NCBI RefSeq assembly: GCF_051486985.1
Contig: NZ_JAHVDV010000018.1
Span: forward strand, 37,432-101,431
Direction of reading: 5' to 3'
Length of the DNA: 64,000 nt
Source: CBFFRJ01 sp051486985
GTDB lineage: Bacteria > Pseudomonadota > Gammaproteobacteria > Enterobacterales > Enterobacteriaceae
In this document: in pieces, positions 18,912 to 26,675 of the stretch
How the letters are laid out: each line of letters begins with the position of its first letter
Numbering within the stretch: the first letter of the stretch is position 1
Position numbers and translations under genes: made by a program
The notes under the pieces: model-generated
What the model was told of the DNA's origin: nothing
The model's database searches: none
Seen by the model: the letters and a program-made list of their open reading frames with translations, nothing else

Positions 18912-19643
18912 TTAATGTCGATGGTTATCAATGGTGAGCGTAACGCGGTTAGCGCGACAAAACAGTTCCGACACGTGTACCGGTTTATCATTCTGATCAA
19001 ACGCGATTTTACTGATGCGAAACAGCGGCTCCCCGAGTTCGCATTTTAGCCATTTGGCCTGAGTACGGGTCGCTGCAAAGATGTCGATCGTTTTGTTATC
19101 GCTGATAACCTGGGTGTCGTAATGTTTTTGAAAGATCTGGTAGGTCGAGATGCCTTCACGGTAATTCTCATCAAATGCCGGGTAGCGTGACAGTGGGATC
19201 CAGGAGCTGTCGATAAACAAAGGCTCTTTGTCGAGATACATTACCCGGCTTAAGTGGAAGACCTCGCCGTTTCCGGGGATGTTGAGCTTCTCGCAAAAGG
19301 GCGCTGCGTTTATCCGGGCCTGCTCAATCACTTTCTCTTTGGTCGGTTTGCCTTGCGATACCCCAAAGTCTGTAAAACCACTCACGGTCAGGAGCGCGTT
19401 CTCCACCTTTTGGCTCTGTACGAAGGTGCCTTTACCCTGCCAGCGAATCAGCACCCCATCCGACACCAGATCGCTGATGGCTTTACGTATCGTGATCCGG
19501 CTTACATTATAAAGCGTACACAGTTCGGTTTCGGTCGGGATCTGCTGCCCGGCTTTGTAGATGCCCTGCGCAATATCATCCAGTAAACGCTGGCGTACCG
19601 TGGCATAGAGTAATTGATGAGAATAGCGATCCAAAGCTGGCAT
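18912..19643 (-). CDS. frlR: GntR/HutC-family regulator of fructoselysine genes
   Basis: Predicted repressor of frlABCD. The 243 residues match E. coli FrlR in length and order: an N-terminal winged helix-turn-helix (about 12-75, with IPTETELCTLYNVSRITIRK) and a UTRA effector domain (about 95-235, with LSRVMYLDKEPLFIDSSW). It lies downstream of frlD on the same strand, as in E. coli. The effector is presumably a phosphorylated Amadori sugar-amine; that is inference from the family. Confidence 0.9.
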   Translation of the reverse strand: MPALDRYSHQLLYATVRQRLLDDIAQGIYKAGQQIPTETELCTLYNVSRITIRKAISDLVSDGVLIRWQGKGTFVQSQKVENALLTVSGFTDFGVSQGKPTKEKVIEQARINAAPFCEKLNIPGNGEVFHLSRVMYLDKEPLFIDSSWIPLSRYPAFDENYREGISTYQIFQKHYDTQVISDNKTIDIFAATRTQAKWLKCELGEPLFRISKIAFDQNDKPVHVSELFCRANRVTLTIDNHRH

Positions 19644-19706
19644 GACTCAACCCTGATAAGAAGAGAATAGAGCGATTATAGGGTTGTTTATCAGCCAGTC
19701 ATAGCG

Positions 19707-19740
19707 CGCAGGCATGAAGTTGCCATCACTCATGCCTGCG
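19707..19740 (-). terminator. Hairpin after frlD, possible transcript end
   Basis: CGCAGGCATGA and TCATGCCTGCG form a perfect 11-base-pair stem with a 12-base loop just beyond the frlD stop. No U run follows on either strand, so this may be a 3'-end stabilising hairpin or a processed end instead of a true intrinsic terminator. Confidence 0.5.
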
Positions 19741-19745
19741 TTTAA

Positions 19746-20531
19746 CTACCATGCGCCGTGGTATTGAATGGTGCGTGCCGCACTCTGCGTTCCCTGCGCC
19801 ATGCACTCTACAAGCGTGCGGTCGCTGGCGACGGCACACAGGAAGCCTGCAATATACGAATCGCCTGCTCCCATGGTATCGACCACGTTTACCGCAAGAG
19901 CAGCCTGACGCCAGAACTGCCTGCCATCCCAGGCAATGCTGCCGTTTTCACCCAACGTCACAATCATCGTGCCGGCACCCCGCGCCACACTCTCCTGCAT
20001 CCTTTCCCGTAATGCCGCGTCTTCCTGCTGCGCCGAGGCGAAAACAACGTCCAGATGGGGTAAAAGCGTCTGCCAGAGCGGGCTGTCCCATTTATCGGCG
20101 AAATCGAAGGCGGTGAGCTTACCTGCGGCGTGCAGACGGGGAAAGGCCATCTCCGCATGTCCCCAGATAGCGGAGTGCACGATGTCAAAGCTATCAAGCC
20201 AGGCAAAATCGCTCTCTTCCAGCGTAAAATCTGCCATGACGCCTTCAGTGTAATCACCAAGCACCCGATCGTTACCTTTCATCTCCACCTGCGTTTGTGC
20301 CGTGATGCCGCATTTGACGTGCACGTGGCTGGTGTCGATACCTGTTCTGACCAAATCCGCTTTCAGCATCCGCCCGTACTCATCTTCCCCTACCCAGGTA
20401 ATACAGCCGGGTTGCATACCGTAGCGGGTGCTGTAAACCGCTACGTTTACCGCATTGCCGCCGGAAAACGCTTTGCCCAGGTGAGGATAGATATCGACGC
20501 AGTTATCGCCGAGGGTTACCAGCCTTTTCAT
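19746..20531 (-). CDS. frlD: Fructoselysine 6-kinase
   Basis: Phosphorylates fructoselysine to fructoselysine 6-phosphate. A 261-residue PfkB/ribokinase-family protein: FSGGNAVNVAVYSTRYG at the substrate site and the catalytic GAGDS with Asp224 near the C terminus. Very close to E. coli FrlD, including the C-terminal TIQYHGAW. Its ATG overlaps the frlC stop by four bases (ATGA). Together with FrlA, FrlB and FrlC it forms the Amadori-product degradation pathway. Confidence 0.95.
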   Translation of the reverse strand: MKRLVTLGDNCVDIYPHLGKAFSGGNAVNVAVYSTRYGMQPGCITWVGEDEYGRMLKADLVRTGIDTSHVHVKCGITAQTQVEMKGNDRVLGDYTEGVMADFTLEESDFAWLDSFDIVHSAIWGHAEMAFPRLHAAGKLTAFDFADKWDSPLWQTLLPHLDVVFASAQQEDAALRERMQESVARGAGTMIVTLGENGSIAWDGRQFWRQAALAVNVVDTMGAGDSYIAGFLCAVASDRTLVECMAQGTQSAARTIQYHGAW

Positions 20532-21358
20532 GCGACGGCCTCCGGTAGTAAGGCGCGAAAGCGTTCCAGCGCCTGGCGGGCGAACAGCCGCGGCTCATTC
20601 ATGTACATAGTCACCAGCTCTATCGTGCAATAACCTTTGTAGCCGCTGGCAATAACATCGCGCATCAGCTCCGTTAGCGGCATCTTTCCTTCCCCAGGAA
20701 TGTAGTGGCTATCGCTTGCCCCATCGCTGTCGACGATATGCAGGTGGCGGAGCTTATCGCCAAGCTTGGTGAAATAGCTCATGACCGGCTCGCCCTGCAC
20801 CCAGGGGGCGCAGATATCTATCATGCTGTACAGATGGGGTGACGGAACAAGGGAGAAGGCGCGCAGTACGTCATTGGCGTTGCAGACCACGTTTGATTCA
20901 TACGGCGTAAGCGGTTCAAGCACCAAATCCATATCAATCTCCTGCGCATAGTCGCACAGCTCGCGCAGATTATCGGCGAGGCGCTGCCAGATAATATCCG
21001 GTGTCGTCAGATACCCTGCGTGCGCGGCAGAAATGAGCGTAAAGCCTGCGTTCATCTCTTTGGCCATGTCCATTGCCAGTTTAATCATGTCGAGACTCTC
21101 GCGGCGCATCCTCTCGTCACCCAGCATCATGTTCCACGGATAGCCGTTGGTTTCCGGGGTATAGCCAATGATCGGTAAATCATAAGTTCGGGCGAGGGCT
21201 TTGATGTGCTTAATCCCGCCCGCTTTCAGATCGGGTGCGAAGGCGTGCGGACGCCCGCCCCACAGCTCAATACCGTCATAGCCCAGTTCATGCGCGTCGC
21301 GAAAGGCGTCTTCAATCGGTAAACGCTGGTGACCGCAGGTAAACATGCCTGTTTTCAT
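20528..21358 (-). CDS. frlC: Fructoselysine/psicoselysine 3-epimerase
   Basis: Interconverts fructoselysine and psicoselysine so that both can be used. The 276-residue TIM-barrel epimerase starts MKTGMFTCGHQRLP; the ATG at 21358 is preceded by AAAAGGAG and matches E. coli. A frame extending to 21448 has no support and would overlap frlB. Metal-site blocks LEPLTPYESN and HIVDSDG with ELVTMYMNE are present. Confidence 0.95.
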   Translation of the reverse strand: MKTGMFTCGHQRLPIEDAFRDAHELGYDGIELWGGRPHAFAPDLKAGGIKHIKALARTYDLPIIGYTPETNGYPWNMMLGDERMRRESLDMIKLAMDMAKEMNAGFTLISAAHAGYLTTPDIIWQRLADNLRELCDYAQEIDMDLVLEPLTPYESNVVCNANDVLRAFSLVPSPHLYSMIDICAPWVQGEPVMSYFTKLGDKLRHLHIVDSDGASDSHYIPGEGKMPLTELMRDVIASGYKGYCTIELVTMYMNEPRLFARQALERFRALLPEAVA

Positions 21359-21410
21359 TGCTGTTCTCCTTTTAAAGAAAGCCGGTCTCTGACGGACCGG
21401 CCAGATAAAA

Positions 21411-22433
21411 TCAATATTCAACCAGACCGCCGTAATAGCGGCGTTCATCCGGGTTGTGATCTTTGTAGATGGACAGGTAGTAGCAGAGCCACTCCATAGG
21501 CACGAACATCAGGAACGGCGCCAGCCACGGGTGCAGCCCCCGGGCAATGTCGGCGTAATCAATGACGATGACGTTATCGGTACGCGCTTTCACGAAGCGA
21601 ATGGCGCGTTCGGTGGTGTGGCGACTTTCGTCGTTACCCAGCAGGAAGAGGAAGGGAACGCCGGGTTCAACGACTTCGAGCGGACCATGACGGAATTCGC
21701 CGCTCTCGATGACTGAACCGTGGGTCCAGGTAAACTCCATCAGGGTGACAATCCCCTCTTTGTAGCCCAATGGACGCAGCGGCCCGGCAGACACGGTGTA
21801 GATCATCGGCCATGCGCTTGCCTGCTCACCCAACTGACGGCCTTTCTCTTCCCAGTTGCGCACCAAATGGCCCAGCGCCTGGGGCAGTTTTTGCAGGTCG
21901 GTTTTGATCTTGCCGATTTCGGCGTGCGGTGCGCGGCGGGTAATCATCTCCAGCACCACGCTATAGCAGAGCAGCAAGTGAATTTCCCAGATGCAGTCGG
22001 CCTGGTAATCCACCACATACTCCACCGGCTCGGTGATAGGGCTATCCGCTTTTTTGGTGAAAGCAGCGGTGAGTGCGCCACAGGCCCGGCCCAGTTCCAG
22101 CGCTTTAATGACCTCTTCGGTTTTGCCGTAATCCGACACGCCGATCACGGCACAGCGGCTATCCAGACGGTACGGCGTGTTATCGCAGAACTCCCAGCCG
22201 GAGAGAGCATAAACCTGAAGATCTGAAAAACGATCTGCAAGGTGCTTCGCCGTTTGCGCCGCATTTAGCGGCGATCCGCAGGCAACGAAGTAGATTCGGT
22301 CGATATCACGACGGATCATCTCATCGACAATGCCATGAACGCGAGGAACGTCCTGCTGCAGAACTTTCTCTACTTCTGCCACCATATTTTCAGTGACCAG
22401 GAAGTCCACGGTGCTTTTATCAATATTCAACAT
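21411..22433 (-). CDS. frlB: Fructoselysine 6-phosphate deglycase
   Basis: Splits fructoselysine 6-phosphate into glucose 6-phosphate and lysine. The 340 residues hold two SIS domains related to glucosamine-6-phosphate synthase (VACGSPLNAAQTAK near 50-65; ESGEFRHGPLE near 240-250). The length and the C-terminal NPDERRYYGGLVEY match E. coli FrlB. It lies between frlA and frlC on the same strand. Confidence 0.96.
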   Translation of the reverse strand: MLNIDKSTVDFLVTENMVAEVEKVLQQDVPRVHGIVDEMIRRDIDRIYFVACGSPLNAAQTAKHLADRFSDLQVYALSGWEFCDNTPYRLDSRCAVIGVSDYGKTEEVIKALELGRACGALTAAFTKKADSPITEPVEYVVDYQADCIWEIHLLLCYSVVLEMITRRAPHAEIGKIKTDLQKLPQALGHLVRNWEEKGRQLGEQASAWPMIYTVSAGPLRPLGYKEGIVTLMEFTWTHGSVIESGEFRHGPLEVVEPGVPFLFLLGNDESRHTTERAIRFVKARTDNVIVIDYADIARGLHPWLAPFLMFVPMEWLCYYLSIYKDHNPDERRYYGGLVEY

Positions 22434-22454
22434 GTAACGTTTCTCCAGATGGGT

Positions 22455-23795
22455 TTACGAAAGTGCGGCCAGACGACGATTGCGCCTTTCCCAGAAGGCG
22501 TAGGCGGGCAAGCCGGTGGCGATAACAATCAGGGCGCAGACCAGACCAGGAATGGGCGCCCAGACAAAAGTGGAGGCGACAAGGATCAGGCTTGAGCAGA
22601 TGGCAAGGAACGTCATCAGGCCAAACATGGGTGTCCGCCAGAGCGGTTTGTAGTCGTCGCGTTTGCGACACCAGATGATTGAGCCGAAGGTGAGGGTATT
22701 TTTAAAGCACATTACCAGCGTGAAGTAGCCGAGCAGGCTGGTCAGGTCGGAAACAAAGATAAAGAAGATCCCGAGCGCGCACTGGAGAACAATTGAGACA
22801 TCCGGGGTGTTGTATTTGGGATGGACGTGGGCGAAGCATTTGAAAAAGAGCTTATCTTTCGCCATCGCGTACTCCAGACGCGGCTGGTACATCACGCAGC
22901 TTGAAAGGGAGCCCAGGATGACGATCATCGCGGTGACCGCTACAAAGATGCCCGCCATACTGCCCAGCGCAGGGATATAAGTCAGTGCATCAGAGATGGG
23001 GGTTCCCGAGGCGGCCAGTTTCTCAAACGGCATCAGACCGGAGATAACAAGCGCCAGCAGCGAATAGAGCACCAGTACCAGTAAGCAGGAGCCAATCAGG
23101 GCGCGCGGCATGGTCTTGCCAGGGTCTTTGATTTCGCCGGTCATATAGCAAATTGACGCCATGCCGGTATAAGACCAACTGGTTGCTGAGACACCTGCCA
23201 GCAGCGCCATGATGCCGGAGGCGGCAGTCACGGTCGCGGCGCCGGACGGGGCCGTGAAATTGTCTGTTTTGAACCAGAAAATGCCGATGCCGATAACAAT
23301 GGTAAACGGAATGATCTTGGCGATGGTAATCAGGGTCTGAAACGCGGCACCGCCCTCAACGGAACGCAGGTGCAACAGCATAAACATAATGATGAGCGCG
23401 GTTGCCACCAGCTTGCCGGTCAGCGGGTCGAGCGGCATCAGGAAGCCGAGGTTGCTGACAACCGCCAGCGCCATAATGGACAGTGAAGGAGCATCATTCG
23501 CCCAGAAGCTGGCCCAGCCGGACAAAAATGCCAGCGGGCGACTGCCGGCATTTTTTAAATAGACATAATCCGCACCGTTTTCGGGGTAGGCCGTGGACAG
23601 CTCCGCATACACGCACATCTGCGGAATGACAATCAGCCCACCCACAATGAACGCCAGCACGGTTAACCACGGGGTGCCCGCCGCCTTTGCAACTTCACCT
23701 ACTGAAACGAAAATACCGGAGCCGACGGTGGTTCCGACAGCGATAGCAAGCACGGCCCAAAAGCCCAGCTTGCGTTGGAGTTCCTGGCTTTCCAT
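22455..23795 (-). CDS. frlA: Fructoselysine/psicoselysine transporter (APC family)
   Basis: A 12-helix amino-acid/polyamine/organocation permease in the inner membrane, 446 residues, one more than E. coli FrlA. The first helix carries the family's GTTVGSGIFVSVGEVAKAAG (residues 20-39). First gene of frlABCD. The upstream region contains tandem 14-base repeats at 23872-23904 that could bind FrlR. Confidence 0.94.
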   Translation of the reverse strand: MESQELQRKLGFWAVLAIAVGTTVGSGIFVSVGEVAKAAGTPWLTVLAFIVGGLIVIPQMCVYAELSTAYPENGADYVYLKNAGSRPLAFLSGWASFWANDAPSLSIMALAVVSNLGFLMPLDPLTGKLVATALIIMFMLLHLRSVEGGAAFQTLITIAKIIPFTIVIGIGIFWFKTDNFTAPSGAATVTAASGIMALLAGVSATSWSYTGMASICYMTGEIKDPGKTMPRALIGSCLLVLVLYSLLALVISGLMPFEKLAASGTPISDALTYIPALGSMAGIFVAVTAMIVILGSLSSCVMYQPRLEYAMAKDKLFFKCFAHVHPKYNTPDVSIVLQCALGIFFIFVSDLTSLLGYFTLVMCFKNTLTFGSIIWCRKRDDYKPLWRTPMFGLMTFLAICSSLILVASTFVWAPIPGLVCALIVIATGLPAYAFWERRNRRLAALS

Positions 23796-23871
23796 ATCAA
23801 TACCTTTTTTAGAATGTGTTGTAGGGTCAAAAGGTCGCCGTAGCCATCAGGAGGTAAAACGATGCTTTGCT

Positions 23872-23904
23872 ATATGACGACACATAATCAATATAACAAC
23901 ACAT
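23872..23904 (-). promoter_or_regulatory. Tandem repeats upstream of frlA, candidate FrlR operator
   Basis: Two direct copies of ATATRACRACACAT, at 23872-23885 and 23891-23904, differ at two positions and repeat with a 19-base period. They lie about 80-110 bases upstream of the frlA start. Binding by FrlR is an inference from position only. Confidence 0.4.
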
Positions 23905-23995
23905 GATGAATTGTATTGTGGAGAGAGATCACAAAATCAGCAGCTGGAGGGCGGGCTGGCAGAGTGTTTTTATTAACTTACTGATTAATAGATAT

Positions 23996-24024
23996 AAAAA
24001 AGGACCGCCGGGGCGATCCTTTAT
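23996..24024 (-). terminator. Terminator of the nir-cysG operon
   Basis: On the minus strand AGGATCGCC-CC-GGCGGTCCT (one G-U pair) is followed by TTTTTTAT, about ten bases after the cysG stop. Confidence 0.8.
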
Positions 24025-24033
24025 CTGGATGGG

Positions 24034-25398
24034 TCAGAACCACTTAAGCTTGTCGCGAAGGCCGACTACCCGACCGACAATAATCAGCGCCGGGCTCTCC
24101 ACCTGTTGCGCCAGTTCTCCGAGCTGCGTCAACGCGCCGCTCACCACGCGCTGTTTCACGGACGTCCCGTTTTCCACCAGCGCCACCGGCATATCGACCT
24201 GCATACCGTGCTCAATCAGTTTTTCCTGAATGGTGGCTGCCTGATTCAGGCCCATATAGAACACTAGCGTCTGTTTCTCTGCGGCCAGATTCGCCCAGTC
24301 CAGCTCGCCACCGGTTTTCAGATGACCCGTTACCAGCCGCACGCTCTGCGCATAATCGCGATGGGTAAGAGGGATACCCGAATAGGCGGAGCAGCCGGAG
24401 GCGGCAGTGATACCGGGGACCACCGAGAAGGGAATTCCCGCATGACAGAGGGTTTCCAGCTCTTCACCACCGCGACCGAAAATAAACGGATCACCGCCCT
24501 TGAGGCGCACCACGCGTCTGCCCTGTTGCGCTTCGTGCAGCAGGATCTGGTTTATCTCTTCCTGGGGAACGCAGTGGTATCCGGCACGTTTGCCAACAAA
24601 GACGCGATCCGCGTCCCGGCGCACCAGATTCATGATTTCATCGGAGACCAGGCGGTCATAGACCACCACATCAGCCTGCTGGATCTGCTGCAAACCTTTG
24701 AGCGTCAGCAGACCCGGATCGCCAGGACCGGCTCCCACCAGCACCACTTCCCCACGATTATCCAGTGGCTCGGCAATCAATTGTTCGGTAATGGCTTCAA
24801 CGGCAACGCTGTCCTGGTTCGCCAGTGACTGCGCAAGGCGGTCATTAACAAACAGCTTTTCCCAGAAACGACGACGTTCAGGGACGCTGGCAAAATGCGT
24901 TTTCACGCGCCGGCGCAGTTTACCGGCGTAGCGGGCAACGTGCCCCAGGTGTTGCGGAAGAATCGATTCCAGCTTTTCGCGCAGCAGGCGGGCCAGGACA
25001 GGCGAGGTGCCGCCCGAGGAGACCGCGACCATCAAAGGGGAGCGATCAATAATTGAGGGCATGATGAAGCTTGCCTGCTTCGGCGCATCGACCACGTTAC
25101 AAAAGATACGACGGGATTCAGCCGCATCGCTGACGTGCTGGTTAACCGCTTCGTCATCCGTTGCGGCAATGACCAGCCAGCATGGATCGAGCAGACTTTC
25201 ATCGAAATCGCCTTCCACCAGCCTTAGCATGCCTTCCTTCGCCCAGACATGGAACTGCGGAACGAAGGCGCGTGAGTTCACGGTAAGTCGTGCACCAGCA
25301 TCCATCAAAAGTCGGGCTTTACGTTCTGCGACATCGCCACCGCCGACCAACAGGCAATCGCGTTCGCGTAGTTGACAAAAAATGGGTAAATGGTCCAC
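24034..25398 (-). CDS. cysG: Siroheme synthase (trifunctional)
   Basis: Makes siroheme from uroporphyrinogen III for nitrite and sulfite reductases. The N-terminal precorrin-2 dehydrogenase/ferrochelatase module begins with GGGDVAERKARLL (about 19-31) and the C-terminal uroporphyrinogen methyltransferase module with GAGPGDPGLLTLKG (about 222-235) and GRGGEELE. The start is GTG at 25398, as in E. coli. It ends GLRDKLKWF, three residues short of the E. coli protein (454 versus 457), a harmless difference. Siroheme made here directly serves NirB in the same operon. Confidence 0.97.
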   Translation of the reverse strand: MDHLPIFCQLRERDCLLVGGGDVAERKARLLMDAGARLTVNSRAFVPQFHVWAKEGMLRLVEGDFDESLLDPCWLVIAATDDEAVNQHVSDAAESRRIFCNVVDAPKQASFIMPSIIDRSPLMVAVSSGGTSPVLARLLREKLESILPQHLGHVARYAGKLRRRVKTHFASVPERRRFWEKLFVNDRLAQSLANQDSVAVEAITEQLIAEPLDNRGEVVLVGAGPGDPGLLTLKGLQQIQQADVVVYDRLVSDEIMNLVRRDADRVFVGKRAGYHCVPQEEINQILLHEAQQGRRVVRLKGGDPFIFGRGGEELETLCHAGIPFSVVPGITAASGCSAYSGIPLTHRDYAQSVRLVTGHLKTGGELDWANLAAEKQTLVFYMGLNQAATIQEKLIEHGMQVDMPVALVENGTSVKQRVVSGALTQLGELAQQVESPALIIVGRVVGLRDKLKWF

Positions 25399-25471
25399 GA
25401 CATCACCTCAAATACACGTCATTTTTCGGGCCGCAGTTTTATTGGCTGCAACCCGATTACTGGTGTCTTTA

Positions 25472-26281
25472 TTAGTTGGTTGTAATTGGTTGGCTCTTCG
25501 CTGCCTTCTCTACGGAAGGGCGTTCGGCTTTTGGCGTAGCATACCAGTAACCCAGACCCATAAACACGGCGCCGGAGAAAGTATTCCCGAGTGTGACCCA
25601 CAACAGGTTATGACCAATACCGGAGAGGGTATAAGCGTCGCTGTGATGACCAAACCAGGAGAGGGCGAACAGGGTCATATTGGCAACGGAGTGCTCATAG
25701 CCGGAAGCGATAAATGCCAGCAGACACCACCAGATTGCGAGGAATTTGGCCGCGCCTTCAGTACGAATGGCCATCCAGATAGCGAGGCATACCAGCCAGT
25801 TACACAGCGCCCCTTTAAAGAACAGCACCCCGGCCGGAGCACTGGTTTTGGCCAGCGCAGCGGTATGGACAAGACTGGTATCCAGCGGCAGCAGGCTGCC
25901 ACCACCCCAGTTGTAAAGCAGCGCAACCAGAACTGAACCCAGCAGATTGCCCAGCCAGGTTTGTGGCAGGATGGTCCACATCTGGCCCTGGCTGATAGTG
26001 CCCGCTTTCACACCGAGCGTCAGGAACATGGTATGACCGGTAAAGAGTTCAGAGCCGGCGATAATGACCAGGGTTAAGGCGATGCCGAAAGTGGCTCCCA
26101 TGACCAGCGGGCGCACGGACGGATCGAGCAGGTTTCCAAGGGTGAAAATTAAAATAATCCCTAAGCCCACATAAGCCCCCGCCATGGCAGAGCTTATCCA
26201 GAAAGAGAGCGGATTATTGGCTGAGAGTCGTGCAATGCGCGCAGCGTTAGCCGCACACTTATTAATAGTGTCTGTAAACAT
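25472..26281 (-). CDS. nirC: Nitrite channel/transporter NirC
   Basis: A formate/nitrite transporter-family pentameric channel in the inner membrane that imports and exports nitrite. The 269 residues form six hydrophobic helices, with GSELFTGHTMFL and the second-half GSLLPLD/NWLVCLAIW-type segments of the FNT fold. It sits between nirD and cysG. Confidence 0.96.
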   Translation of the reverse strand: MFTDTINKCAANAARIARLSANNPLSFWISSAMAGAYVGLGIILIFTLGNLLDPSVRPLVMGATFGIALTLVIIAGSELFTGHTMFLTLGVKAGTISQGQMWTILPQTWLGNLLGSVLVALLYNWGGGSLLPLDTSLVHTAALAKTSAPAGVLFFKGALCNWLVCLAIWMAIRTEGAAKFLAIWWCLLAFIASGYEHSVANMTLFALSWFGHHSDAYTLSGIGHNLLWVTLGNTFSGAVFMGLGYWYATPKAERPSVEKAAKSQPITTN

Positions 26282-26348
26282 AGTGTTGATTACCCAAAGT
26301 TAAAAAAGAAAATGTTAAAAAGCGGGGGCATTGCGCCCCCACTAAAAA

Positions 26349-26675
26349 TTACGCTTTAAGTTGCACGACGCCGTCTTTCACGCGGGCATCGAAATGGGCT
26401 ACAGAACGGCTTTCATCTTCCATACAGAGCCCGTCACGTAAGCGGAAACGCTGTTTTTTCAGCGGGCTGGCGACCCACAAGTCACCGTTGTGCTCGCCAA
26501 TCAGACCACGAGAAAGCACGCTCGCCTGGAAGAACGGGTCAATGTTGCTGATGGCAAAAACCTGGTCGTCATGACGAGGGCGGAAAATGGCCACCTGCTG
26601 GTCATTCAGCAGCGCACAGACGCCTGTTGCCGGGACGATATCGTCGATTTTGCAGATAGTGTTCCACTGGCTCAT
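26349..26675 (-). CDS. nirD: Nitrite reductase (NADH) small subunit
   Basis: Small subunit of the cytoplasmic NADH-dependent assimilatory/detoxifying nitrite reductase. The 108 residues have a Rieske-like fold, but the cluster-binding cysteine/histidine pairs of true Rieske proteins are not present, as is usual for NirD. Its ATG overlaps the nirB stop. Confidence 0.96.
   Translation of the reverse strand: MSQWNTICKIDDIVPATGVCALLNDQQVAIFRPRHDDQVFAISNIDPFFQASVLSRGLIGEHNGDLWVASPLKKQRFRLRDGLCMEDESRSVAHFDARVKDGVVQLKA

Noticed and set aside
23915..23932. CRP site upstream of frlA (TGTGG ... TCACA)
   Set aside because: The spacer between half-sites is seven bases instead of six and one half is imperfect.
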